From Dasania sp051277005 (GTDB lineage: Bacteria > Pseudomonadota > Gammaproteobacteria > Pseudomonadales > Dasaniaceae), in the NCBI GenBank assembly GCA_051277005.1, contig JBNMPS010000023.1, positions 1-25,647 on the forward strand: 25,647 nucleotides of DNA. The letters run 5' to 3'. The notes under the pieces were generated by a model. That model had not been told where the DNA came from. It worked only from the letters and a program-made list of their open reading frames with translations, and searched no databases. Numbering within the stretch: the stretch's first letter is position 1; every line of letters starts with the position of its first letter. This document shows, in pieces, positions 1 to 7,249 of the stretch. The translations under genes and the position numbers were made by a program.

Positions 1-686
1 TGAAAGCACAACAACTCTTGCTGAATAACTTTTTCTATCGCATCTTGAATGGGCGCTTTTAATAGCGCTTTGGTATTACGTAATGCGGCTGGAGGTTTTG
101 CGGCTAGCTTTTTACATTGCTGCATGGCAATGGCTAACGGATGATCAACAACATCGTTAATAATCGCCGCTTGCTTTGCATCCTGTGCTGAAAAAAACTC
201 CCCTAACATTAACAGCTCAGCCGCTTTTACATTACCCGATAAGCGCGGCAACAAAATCGACGAACCATATTCAGGAGTAACACCTAAATTAACAAAGGGC
301 ATACAAAAGCGTGCATCCGGGTGGGCATACACCAAATCACAATGCAGCAGTAGCGTTGTGCCAATACCCACAGCAACACCCTCAACGGCGGCAACAACCG
401 GCTTAGGGCATTTAGCCAACACCATCATAAACCTCACGATTGGAGACGATGAATCACCCATGTTTTTGGAAGAATATTGAAAATCCTGCAAGTCATTACC
501 GCTGCTAAAACACCCTTCTGAACCGGTTAATAAAATCACCCGTACCGAGCTATCATCGACGGCCTGCTCAATTTTATCTGCCAGGGCAGCATACATCTCA
601 TGAGTGAATGCATTTTTTCTTTCAGGACGGTGAATGCTTAGCTGAAAAACAGCCGCTGATTGCTCTGACAAAATATGGCTAGACAT
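1..686 (-). CDS. Enoyl-CoA hydratase/isomerase family protein (partial, C-terminus cut by window edge)
   Basis: This is a crotonase-fold protein, about 228 residues visible, reading off the left edge. I translated it on the minus strand from ATG at 686 (MSSHILSEQ...). The oxyanion-hole segment FSSGNDLQDF lies near residues 60-70 and the helix VEGVAVGIGTTLLLHCDLVYA-type segment near residues 95-115. The stretch GVTPEYGSSILLPRL carries an acidic residue where delta3,delta2-enoyl-CoA isomerases and hydratases keep their catalytic Glu. The family acts on acyl-CoA double bonds in beta-oxidation and related pathways; the exact substrate cannot be read from the sequence. The gene starts 12 bp after the hemH stop on the same strand, so the two are probably co-transcribed. 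That link looks positional rather than functional. Confidence 0.88.
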   Translation of the reverse strand, partial: MSSHILSEQSAAVFQLSIHRPERKNAFTHEMYAALADKIEQAVDDSSVRVILLTGSEGCFSSGNDLQDFQYSSKNMGDSSSPIVRFMMVLAKCPKPVVAAVEGVAVGIGTTLLLHCDLVYAHPDARFCMPFVNLGVTPEYGSSILLPRLSGNVKAAELLMLGEFFSAQDAKQAAIINDVVDHPLAIAMQQCKKLAAKPPAALRNTKALLKAPIQDAIEKVIQQELLCF

Positions 687-698
687 AATCAACTCGCT

Positions 699-1742
699 TT
701 ATAGATTGTTAACCAACAAAGTATTATTAAAGTCCTTACACCAGGACGCCAGTAAGTTAACCCAATCGGGATGGCTATTTAAACAGGGAATGAGTGTTAG
801 CGACTCACCGCCAGCTTCTTTAAATAACTGCTGCCCTTGCATTTCAATCTCTTCCAGGGTCTCTAAGCAATCAGTTACAAAGGCAGGGCAAATCACCAGT
901 AAGTTTTTGACACCACCTGCAGCCAGCTCTTTTAAGGTATTTTCTGTACTGGGCTCTAACCATTTATTGCGACCCAGCCGCGATTGAAAAGCCTGACTGT
1001 ATTCACCTGGCTGCAAACCTACCAGCTCAACAAAGCATTCGGTCGTACGAAAGACTTGGTGGCGATAACACGTCGCATGAGCCTCAGAAGGCTTATGGCA
1101 GCAATCATCAACCTGCAGGCAGTGAGTGAGCGTAGAGTCCGCCACTTTAAGATGCGATTCAGGCAGGCCATGATAGCTAAACAAAACATGGTCATACCTG
1201 CCATCATCTAAATAGCTTTGCGCAGAACTCACTAACGCCTTGATGTAATCAGGGTGCTGATAAAATGGCTCTAATAATTTAATACGAATGTTAAGGCCAT
1301 GCTTGAGCACCACCCGCTTAACCTCTTCTACCGATGTGGTCACCGTGCTATCGGCATGATGCGGATACAATGGAATAAACAGCACTTCTTTTAACTCAGG
1401 GTCTTCGGCAAGCTCCAGCAGCTCACTCTCAATACTAGGATTACCGTAACGCATGGCAATAGCAACAGGCATATCCAGCTGAGGCTTTAGCGCCGCCAGC
1501 AACTGCTTCGACAAACTAACGAGCGGCGAACCATTTTCATCCCAAACACTGGCATAGGCATGGGCAGAATATTTTGGCCTGCTCGGCAACACAAACAAAC
1601 TCACAATCAAGCGCCTTAATACCCAAGGTAATTGAATAACATAGGGGTCCATCAAAAACTGGTTTAGATACCGTCTAACATCTTTAACTTCTGGGGCATC
1701 TGGCGAACCCAGGTTGGCCAACAAAACCGCTTTTTCACTCAT
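699..1742 (-). CDS. hemH: Ferrochelatase
   Basis: This 347-residue protein is ferrochelatase, which inserts Fe2+ into protoporphyrin IX in the last step of protoheme synthesis at the inner face of the membrane. The N-terminus (VLLANLGSPDAPEVKDVRRYL) is the family signature. The metal-site His is H191 in LFSYHGLPESH, and the conserved acidic motif DCLETLEEIE is at 291-300. Between H191 and the QSRLGRNKWL motif there is a Cys-rich insert with C208, C214, C215 and C225, and C236 just after. Some bacterial ferrochelatases carry an internal [2Fe-2S] cluster bound by Cys in this region, so cluster binding is a reasonable inference. The length is typical of the family, with no extra C-terminal domain. 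A weak GAGA lies upstream of ATG 1742. It is followed at 12 bp by the enoyl-CoA hydratase gene. Confidence 0.97.
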   Translation of the reverse strand: MSEKAVLLANLGSPDAPEVKDVRRYLNQFLMDPYVIQLPWVLRRLIVSLFVLPSRPKYSAHAYASVWDENGSPLVSLSKQLLAALKPQLDMPVAIAMRYGNPSIESELLELAEDPELKEVLFIPLYPHHADSTVTTSVEEVKRVVLKHGLNIRIKLLEPFYQHPDYIKALVSSAQSYLDDGRYDHVLFSYHGLPESHLKVADSTLTHCLQVDDCCHKPSEAHATCYRHQVFRTTECFVELVGLQPGEYSQAFQSRLGRNKWLEPSTENTLKELAAGGVKNLLVICPAFVTDCLETLEEIEMQGQQLFKEAGGESLTLIPCLNSHPDWVNLLASWCKDFNNTLLVNNL

Positions 1743-2051
1743 AATCTATCTCTGTCTCTAACGCTACTAATGGATGCTTGTTTTGAATATTTTAAATGGC
1801 TGGCATTGTAAACCATCTCATAAAACAACACCCAGCAATTAAAGTCACTTTTATTAGCCTAACCCTGAATAACCCCAAAAAAAATCCGTGATTAATATGC
1901 CCCTAACGTGGCAGATGTTTTATGATCGATGTTGCAGATCAAGCAAAGCGGTAAAGCCGCTTGGTAAAGCCCGATCAATGAACTATATCTGCAATAAGTA
2001 CGTAGATTTATGTGCCCTTCAAGGTAGTAACAAAGTTTTAGTGAGGTTAAG
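1743..2051. other. Intergenic region with nested inverted repeats
   Basis: This 309-bp gap lies between the divergent hemH and Yip1-like genes and must hold both promoters; I could not place either with confidence. No coding frame in it looks real. It does contain nested inverted repeats at 1923-1977. The outer arms are TGATCG (1923-1928) and CGATCA (1972-1977). The inner perfect arms are AAGCGG (1946-1951) and CCGCTT (1957-1962) around a 5-nt loop. The structure could sit in the 5' leader of the Yip1-like gene, but its role is unknown. Confidence 0.4.
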
Positions 2052-2663
2052 ATGATATTGCAGCACGCCCTAGGCCTAATGACGCAGCCAGACAATGAAT
2101 GGAAAAAAATAGAAAAAGAACAGGTAAAGCCCACCACCATCATGCTCGCCTATACCGGGATATTAGCGGCCATTGCCCCTATATGCGCTTACTACTCCAC
2201 AACCCAAATCGGCTGGAGCGCGAGCCACAGCGCCCTCATCAAGCTTGCTAACAACAGCGCTCTGGAACTTTGTGTACTCACGTACATCGCCATGTTAGTG
2301 GGCGTATTTGCATTGGGCTGAATGATTGACTGGATGGCTGATACCTACGATGGCCGTCAGGAGAATTTTGCGGCGTCAGGCATTACATTAGCGACCTACT
2401 CTTCAACGCCTATTTTTTTAGCCAGCTTTGCATTACTCTATCCTGTACCTTGGTTTAATCTATTAACCTTTGTTGCAGCGGCACTTTACTCCTGCCTTTT
2501 AATGTTAAAAGGCATTCCCATTGTGATGCATATCGAAAAAGATCGAGCAGTCTTTTTTGGCGGCGCTATTTTAGCCGCAGCGTTAATTATTTTAGTGAGT
2601 ACTCGTGTAGGTAGCGTATTAATTTGGAGTGTTGGTTTTGCTCCTGAGTTTATCAATGGTTAA
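2052..2663 (+). pseudogene. Yip1-family integral membrane protein, interrupted by an in-frame TGA
   Basis: The two reading segments (2052-2321, 89 aa; 2322-2663, 113 aa) are in the same frame and together make one Yip1-family protein of about 203 residues. They are separated only by TGA at 2319-2321. The N-terminal part has the soluble start ALGLMTQPDNEWKKIEKE and two hydrophobic helices. The C-terminal part begins MIDWMADTYDGRQENF and has three more helices, giving the five-helix Yip1 layout. Relatives, as I remember them, have a Trp or other residue where the stop falls (G-x-MIxWMAxTY), so TGG to TGA is the simplest event. Initiation is supported by GAGG 6 bp before ATG 2052. An ATG follows the stop directly (TGAATG), so coupled re-initiation giving two half proteins is possible. 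A sequencing error cannot be excluded. The function of bacterial Yip1 proteins is poorly known. Confidence 0.75.
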
Positions 2664-2683
2664 TACCATAGCCTATAGACAAA

Positions 2684-2709
2684 AACAGGGGATGTTTGCA
2701 TCCCCTGTT
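2684..2709 (+). terminator. Probable terminator hairpin after the Yip1-like gene
   Basis: Perfect 11-bp arms AACAGGGGATG and CATCCCCTGTT enclose a TTTG loop, 20 bp after the stop codon. The following T-tract is weak (TTGTG), so it may stop transcription less than fully. Confidence 0.55.
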
Positions 2710-2820
2710 GTGCCTAATAAAAGTCATAACGAATGATGCCCAGTTAAGTCATATTGCCACCCTCAATAAAACGACGCACCTCCATAGATCGTTACTCTTC
2801 TTTATTACCCTCTTTAATCA

Positions 2821-3429
2821 CTACTCAAAAAACTCCGATCCGGCACCATCGGATGGCTTTGGTTGCCGTACACCCTCCACATATAGCTGTAGTTCGACAT
2901 GCGTGGATGCGGGGCCTAAATCACGCGTAATATTAAAATCGCTGAGTTTTAATGTTGTTACGCCTTCGAAGCCCGCCCTATAACCAAACCAAGGATCTGG
3001 CCCTCGGCCAATCTCCATCGCACTGATGACGATAATTTTTTTAACACCATGAAGCTCTAGCTCACCTTCGATTTCAAAAGCCCCATCTTTTCCGCCCGTA
3101 ATGTTATGGCTATTAAAGGTCGCCTTTGGATATTTATTAACCTCTAGAAAGTCTTTTCCTTTGAGATGTATATCTCGTTCAGCGTGGTTACTCTCTAAAC
3201 TTCGAGTATCAACCTCTACAGTTACCGAAGAGTTCTCAATATTTTGGGTATCTAAATCAAACTGGCCATCAAACTTTCTAAACCCTCCCAGCAACCAACT
3301 ATAGCCTAGATGTTTAATTTTAAATTGAATAAAAGCATGCTGCCCTTTGATATCAATTTGATACTGTTCTTGCTCAGCCATCGTGTAAAATGATAGCAAC
3401 AGGCCAACTAATAACGCCCCATATTTCAT
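2821..3429 (-). CDS. YceI family periplasmic protein
   Basis: This is a lipocalin-like YceI-domain protein of 202 residues. I chose ATG 3429 because AAGGAG lies 7 bp upstream and the protein then begins with a clean signal peptide (MKYGALLVGLLLSFYTMAEQ, cleavage likely after TMA). A longer frame would need TTG 3453 and would spoil the signal. The mature part has the YceI pattern: HAFIQFKIKHLGYSWLLGGF near residue 30, then the acidic loop and LKGKDFLEVNKYPKATFNS, and a C-terminal strand LSDFNITRDLG. Family members bind polyisoprenoid or amphiphilic ligands in the periplasm. It follows cytochrome b561 by 13 bp on the same strand. YceI and b561 genes are often paired, which suggests a shared periplasmic redox or quinone-related role, not proved here. 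Confidence 0.93.
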   Translation of the reverse strand: MKYGALLVGLLLSFYTMAEQEQYQIDIKGQHAFIQFKIKHLGYSWLLGGFRKFDGQFDLDTQNIENSSVTVEVDTRSLESNHAERDIHLKGKDFLEVNKYPKATFNSHNITGGKDGAFEIEGELELHGVKKIIVISAMEIGRGPDPWFGYRAGFEGVTTLKLSDFNITRDLGPASTHVELQLYVEGVRQPKPSDGAGSEFFE

Positions 3430-3442
3430 TTTAAGCTCCTTA

Positions 3443-3988
3443 CTATTTACCAAACATTTTTAATAAAGTGCGATCTCGCTCTATAACATGGTGACGAACA
3501 GCGGCAAAAGCATGAACAACAACCAACACCATAAATCCGCAAGCTACATAATAGTGAACCAAACCTAAAACATCTTCTTGTTGGTCGATATGGCTAACTA
3601 ATGCGGGCAACTCAAACCAATCAAACACGGCCACACCACTACCATCGGAAGTCACCATCAAATAACCACTGCCAGAGATAACCAATATCAGCATGTAAAA
3701 TAAATGCTGACCTAGCACCGATAAGTGATGTTCCCAAATAGCAAGATTGGGTTCGGCGGTGGGGCTAAGGCTTAATAGCCGCCAGCCGTAACGCAACAAC
3801 ATCAAAGCTAGCAAACACAAACCAAAACTTTTATGCAAACTTGGCGCTCGATGATACCAAGAATGATAATAATCTAATTCCACCATCCAAAGGCCAAGTA
3901 TAAATAGGGTGATTATTAATAAAGCCAACGACCAATGTAGCACGACGGTAATCAGTCCGTATTTTTTATAACTATTAAGCCACTGCAC
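3443..3988 (-). CDS. Cytochrome b561 family protein
   Basis: This is a di-heme inner-membrane cytochrome b561 (CybB type) of about 181 residues with four transmembrane helices. Candidate heme-ligand His are in TM1 (VVLHWSLA, H18), TM2 (SLHKSFGL, H52) and TM4 (LVHYYVACGF and VVHAFAAVRHH). The frame is open from TTG 3994, but the strong GGAGG (about 9 bp before GTG 3988) abuts that TTG too closely, so GTG 3988 is the more likely start. The family passes electrons between the quinone pool and periplasmic acceptors such as superoxide. The gene is upstream of and probably co-transcribed with the YceI gene. Confidence 0.9.
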   Translation of the reverse strand: MQWLNSYKKYGLITVVLHWSLALLIITLFILGLWMVELDYYHSWYHRAPSLHKSFGLCLLALMLLRYGWRLLSLSPTAEPNLAIWEHHLSVLGQHLFYMLILVISGSGYLMVTSDGSGVAVFDWFELPALVSHIDQQEDVLGLVHYYVACGFMVLVVVHAFAAVRHHVIERDRTLLKMFGK

Positions 3989-4111
3989 TATCAATCACCT
4001 CCGTTGCGGTAATAAAGTCATAGCGTTCATTAAGTAATTCTTTGTCTGTGCAATAGACAATATTGTATAGCGACATCTGCCAACCCTGCTGCCCTATCAT
4101 AGCTGAAAGCG

Positions 4112-4139
4112 TTGATCTCGGCTCGCAAGTAATTAATAG
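4112..4139 (+). promoter_or_regulatory. Candidate sigma-70 promoter of the peroxiredoxin gene
   Basis: TTGATC (4112-4117) and TAATAG (4134-4139) are separated by 16 bp and lie about 65 bp before the start codon. The match is moderate. I looked for a full OxyR-type ATAG/CTAT array and did not find one. A short palindrome ACAATATTGT sits upstream at 4057-4066. Confidence 0.35.
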
Positions 4140-4204
4140 AACCGCACTTAACTTAAAACAAATACCTGCTATGCTTCATGCATTTAACCTATAGGATTAT
4201 AACT

Positions 4205-4681
4205 ATGACTATTCAAACTGGCGATCAAATACCGAGTATCGATTTATCGATCATGAGCGATGAAGGGCCAACTACCGTCAATACTCACGACCTTTGCTTA
4301 AATAAAAAAGTCGTCTTATTTGCCGTGCCCGGTGCATTTACCCCTGGCTGCTCTAAAACACACCTCCCTGGATTTGTGGTGAACGCCGACAACATTAAAG
4401 CTAAAGGTATTGACTCAATTATTTGCACGTCAGTGAATGACGTTTTTGTAATGGCCGCATGGGGCCAAGCCCAAAATGCAGAAGCTATTATTATGGCTGC
4501 TGACGGCAATGGCGAATTAGCAAAAGCGATGGGTTTAGATAAAGACGCCTCAGTTTGGGGTATGGGGCTTCGCAGTCAACGCTACGGGATGATTATTGAT
4601 AACGGCCAAGTCACTTACTTAGGCATTGACAGCAAAGCCATTGAAGCCAGTGCGGCGGAAGCCATTTTAGCCCATCTATAA
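4205..4681 (+). CDS. Peroxiredoxin, Prx5/PrxII subfamily
   Basis: This 158-residue thiol peroxidase reduces H2O2 and alkyl hydroperoxides in the cytoplasm. The peroxidatic Cys is C49 in PGAFTPGCSKTHLPGF, the hallmark of the Prx5/PrxII subfamily. A second Cys, C74 (SIICTSVND), lies 25 residues later, the same spacing as in plant-type PrxII enzymes that use glutaredoxin or glutathione. No glutaredoxin domain is fused. I chose ATG 4205 (MTIQTGDQIP) over an in-frame ATG 27 bp upstream because the upstream residues do not fit the family and TAGGA precedes 4205 at normal spacing. It stands alone, with a hairpin directly downstream. Confidence 0.94.
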   Translation: MTIQTGDQIPSIDLSIMSDEGPTTVNTHDLCLNKKVVLFAVPGAFTPGCSKTHLPGFVVNADNIKAKGIDSIICTSVNDVFVMAAWGQAQNAEAIIMAADGNGELAKAMGLDKDASVWGMGLRSQRYGMIIDNGQVTYLGIDSKAIEASAAEAILAHL

Positions 4682-4688
4682 GCTGAGA

Positions 4689-4723
4689 CCGCTGCATGAA
4701 AGCCCTTTTACTTTCATGCGCGG
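4689..4723 (+). terminator. Hairpin after the peroxiredoxin gene
   Basis: Arms GCATGAAAG (4694-4702) and CTTTCATGC (4711-4719) enclose an 8-nt loop. Four more pairs (CCGC/GCGG) lie beyond a bulged T. It starts 8 bp after the stop codon. No T-tract follows, so it may be a transcript-end stabiliser rather than a full intrinsic terminator. Confidence 0.45.
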
Positions 4724-4870
4724 CCTAGCCACTCAATAACCTCGAATAAAATCGCAACCTAAGTCGCGTATCCGTACCCAATCATCCCTATTTTTGACCC
4801 CTTCAGCAGGGAAGTAAACACAAGAACTCCCTGTATCTTTTTGTGTTTTATACCCAGCGTAGCCTAATAG

Positions 4871-5180
4871 TTAAATACACAAAATGAAGGCCGCGCGATA
4901 CTTCAGTTTGCGACCCAGCCACCAAGCCGCTACGGGGATCATGCACAACACCACGGGAACACCCCACGCCATCCACTGACTGAAGGTGATCAACTCTCTC
5001 GTTTGCTGCTCGTAAACTGCATAAAGACTAAGTTGGGTGGCGTGCCTATAGGCGTACCTATACCGCCACGGAGGCAGTGATGGCATCGGCATTGTTCATA
5101 CCCGACATTGTCATCAAAAATAATACTAGCACGCCAGCTAAAGGCCCTACTAAAATAAGGGGATTACGCAATAAATACAT
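4871..5180 (-). pseudogene. Remnant of an SLC13/DASS (divalent anion:Na+ symporter) transporter
   Basis: Three frames on the minus strand carry pieces of one transporter family. From ATG 5180 a 40-residue piece (MYLLRNPLILVGPLAGVLV...) resembles the N-terminal helix of DASS proteins and ends at TAG near 5058. The next frame reads GGIGTPIGTPPNLVFMQ, the family's conserved S/G-N-T-type motif region, and stops soon after. The first-mentioned spacing is far too short, so the several hundred residues normally between these parts are missing. A further frameshift leads to ITFSQWMAWGVPVVLCMIPVAAWWL, the helix that normally follows GTPPN, ending at 4871. Internal deletion plus frameshifts make this non-functional. 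I found no mobile-element remains at its ends. Family assignment rests on the motif and on the order of the pieces. Confidence 0.6.
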
Positions 5181-5239
5181 GTATAAATCAAATTTTTATT
5201 ATTTGCTCATCGTAGGAAGACAAGAGTACCATTAGCCTT

Positions 5240-6265
5240 ATGAGTAATCCCAGTAGTTCCAATTCTAGCAATGCTAAGCCCACAACTCTGACGGATAAAT
5301 TTGGTCGCACCGTCGACTATGTACGCATTTCTGCCACAGACCGATGTGACTTTCGCTGCGTATATTGTATGGCGGAAGATATGACCTTTGTTCCCCGGCA
5401 ACAAGTACTCAGTTTAGAAGAGCTCGCAATGATAGCCGACGCCTTTTGTGAGCTAGGGGTAAAACGTATTCGCTTAACCGGCGGCGAGCCCTTAGTGCGT
5501 AAAAACATACTGTCTCTGGTGAAACACATTGGTAGCATCGATAGCCTTGATGAGTTAACCATTACCACCAATGGCTCACACCTTGACAAATATGCACAGC
5601 AACTCAAAGAGTTTGGGGTGAAGCGTATTAACGTCAGCCTAGATAGCTTAAACCCTGAAAAATTTAAACAGCTCACCCGCACTGGTAATCTAAAACAAGT
5701 TTTAAAAGGCATCGACACCGCTATTGCCACCGGCTTTCAAAAAATAAAAATCAATGCGGTTATTCTCAAAGGTCGTAACGAAAATGAAATTATTGACCTG
5801 GTTAACTATGCCTGCGGCAAGCAAATTGATATCGCCTTCATCGAAGAGATGCCTTTGGGGATTATTGATGAGCACAACCGAGCGTTAAGTTTTTATTCCA
5901 GTGATGAAATACAGCAGCAATTAAAGCCCCATTTCTCACTGATTGAAAACGACGAGCATACCGGCGGCCCCTCTCGCTATTTCAATATTAGAGGCACCCA
6001 AAGCCGAGTTGGCTTCATTTCACCCCACAGCCATAATTTCTGCCATCGTTGCAATCGTGTCAGAGTTACCGCCGAAGGCCGCTTACTCTTATGCTTAGGC
6101 AATGAGCACTCGATAGATTTGAGAGTACTGATTCGCAGTGGCGCCACTATTGAAGAGTTAAAGAACGCCATTATCCAGGCTATGGATTTAAAACCTGAGC
6201 GCCATCATTTTGAGTTAGATGGCAGCCCCCAAATTGTGCGCTTTATGAATATGACTGGCGGCTAA
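5240..6265 (+). CDS. moaA: GTP 3',8-cyclase MoaA (molybdenum cofactor biosynthesis)
   Basis: This 341-residue radical-SAM enzyme converts GTP to 3',8-cyclo-7,8-dihydro-GTP, the first step of molybdopterin synthesis, together with MoaC. The N-terminal [4Fe-4S] cluster for SAM is bound by C36, C40 and C43 (RCDFRCVYCM), followed by the GGEP motif at 81-84. The C-terminal substrate-binding cluster is bound by C268, C271 and C285 (NFCHRCNRVRVTAEGRLLLC). The protein ends in the conserved GG tail needed for catalysis, so it is complete. No strong ribosome-binding site is seen before ATG 5240. The Ser/Asn-rich first 17 residues are not conserved in the family, but no better start follows. No other moa or moe genes are in the window. 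Confidence 0.97.
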   Translation: MSNPSSSNSSNAKPTTLTDKFGRTVDYVRISATDRCDFRCVYCMAEDMTFVPRQQVLSLEELAMIADAFCELGVKRIRLTGGEPLVRKNILSLVKHIGSIDSLDELTITTNGSHLDKYAQQLKEFGVKRINVSLDSLNPEKFKQLTRTGNLKQVLKGIDTAIATGFQKIKINAVILKGRNENEIIDLVNYACGKQIDIAFIEEMPLGIIDEHNRALSFYSSDEIQQQLKPHFSLIENDEHTGGPSRYFNIRGTQSRVGFISPHSHNFCHRCNRVRVTAEGRLLLCLGNEHSIDLRVLIRSGATIEELKNAIIQAMDLKPERHHFELDGSPQIVRFMNMTGG

Positions 6266-6276
6266 ATAACCCTTTA

Positions 6277-6291
6277 GCCCACCACGTGGGC
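6277..6291 (+). terminator. Short hairpin after moaA
   Basis: Perfect 6-bp GC-rich arms GCCCAC and GTGGGC enclose CAC, 11 bp after the moaA stop. There is no T-tract, so a terminator role is only possible. Confidence 0.3.
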
Positions 6292-6372
6292 GAGCCTGAC
6301 ACAACAAAATGGTTACCGCTATTATGATCTGGGATCAATTTCCGACCACATCACATTCTAATAAAATACTTC

Positions 6373-6401
6373 TTGACGCCATAGCCCCACACGCTTACTA
6401 A
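6373..6401 (+). promoter_or_regulatory. Candidate sigma-70 promoter for the 6483 gene
   Basis: TTGACG (6373-6378) and TACTAA (6396-6401) are separated by 17 bp, about 80 bp before the start codon. A separate perfect -10 hexamer TATAAT lies at 6435-6440 without a clear -35, so the real start point could be either. Confidence 0.35.
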
Positions 6402-6482
6402 TACCATTACAATCCCACTATAAAAAATCTCTACTATAATCACTAGCATAATCAAGAAAAATCACGTGTTTTAGGCAAGACT

Positions 6483-6968
6483 ATGACCATCTGGAACTAT
6501 CGTATTATTAAAAAAATGGATGCTGAGAACGAGGAATACATCTATCAGGTTCACGAGGTCTATTACAGCGGTAATGGTTCCGTAGAATGCTGGAACGATA
6601 CCCCCGCTGAGCCCATGGGCATTAACACCATAGGTCTACGCAGTGATATTCAAGCTTTTTTAAGTGCGTTCAGGCTTTCCACTCTCGAAGAAAAGTTCAT
6701 TAGTGGTAAATCCATACTCATTGAAGAAGCTCTACCCGTCTCTTATTCCGACGGTGCTAACGATTATGTACAAAAAATAGAAAGAGCCAGCAGCTATATT
6801 GATCAAATTTTAGGCAGCACCCTCCTGCTCAAAAAAGACCCCGCCCTACGCCAAGCATTTAATAAAGTTGCTCAATCCCTGATCGACTTCAAACTCTTAG
6901 CCAGCACAGAGCCCTCCGCAAGCACCTATTCTGCAAAAAAATCCGCCTCAAGACATTCAAACCTCTAG
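6483..6968 (+). CDS. Conserved small protein of unknown function (WNYR-type N-terminus)
   Basis: This is a 161-residue soluble protein with no signal peptide or membrane segment. The first 65 residues (MTIWNYRIIKKMDAENEEYI, then YQVHEVYYSGNG and CWNDTPAEPMG) match a pattern I recall from many bacterial proteins of unknown function, in which WNYR...HEVYYD...W...P is followed by a helical segment. The rest (about 66-161) is helical and ends in a Ser-rich tail. I assign no function. ATG 6483 is preceded by TTAGGCAAGACT, a weak ribosome-binding site. The DUF1631-like gene follows after a 281-bp gap, so an operon is not clear. Confidence 0.75.
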   Translation: MTIWNYRIIKKMDAENEEYIYQVHEVYYSGNGSVECWNDTPAEPMGINTIGLRSDIQAFLSAFRLSTLEEKFISGKSILIEEALPVSYSDGANDYVQKIERASSYIDQILGSTLLLKKDPALRQAFNKVAQSLIDFKLLASTEPSASTYSAKKSASRHSNL

Positions 6969-7048
6969 CTTGGCCAATAGCCATCTATAATAATTTGAGA
7001 TATAACTATTACCGTTGATTGATTAATGCAGCCCCGCTGCTAACCTAG

Positions 7049-7249
7049 GCACAACACACAGCGATAAAAGCCGACCATTTAATAGAGATAGTAGCCATCA
7101 GCCATCAGCACGATACACTCACCTCTCTAATCAATAGCGAACCCTCCGCGCTATTAGAATTATTAAACTTTTGCTTCCCTGAAAAAAGCCAAAAAGCCTC
7201 TAGGCTCCCACTGGAACAAACCCTTACATTACTAAAAGCCACGGACCCC
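7049..7249 (+). other. Open, coding-like extension of the DUF1631-like frame with no canonical start codon
   Basis: The reading frame of the next gene stays open for 67 codons upstream of ATG 7250, back to TAG at 7046-7048. It reads plausibly as protein (for example SALLELLNFCFPEK and LPLEQTLTLLKATDP). No ATG, GTG or TTG occurs in frame in this stretch; the nearest substitutes are ATA and ATC codons and one CTG. Either translation begins at an unusual codon, a start codon has mutated, or the gene has lost its 5' end. Confidence 0.5.

Noticed and set aside
1892..2143. Minus-strand open frame across the Yip1-like gene start
   Set aside because: It overlaps the better-supported plus-strand gene and its translation resembles no protein family.
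2319..2321. Selenocysteine at the in-frame TGA of the Yip1-like gene
   Set aside because: The family has no Cys active site, no clear SECIS-like stem follows the codon, and a Trp-to-stop change explains it more simply.
4045..4100. OxyR box upstream of the peroxiredoxin gene
   Set aside because: Only isolated ATAG and CTAT tetramers occur, not at the 7-bp spacing of a full site.
5317..5730. Minus-strand open frame opposite moaA
   Set aside because: It is an antisense shadow of a well-supported gene, with no ribosome-binding site or family resemblance.
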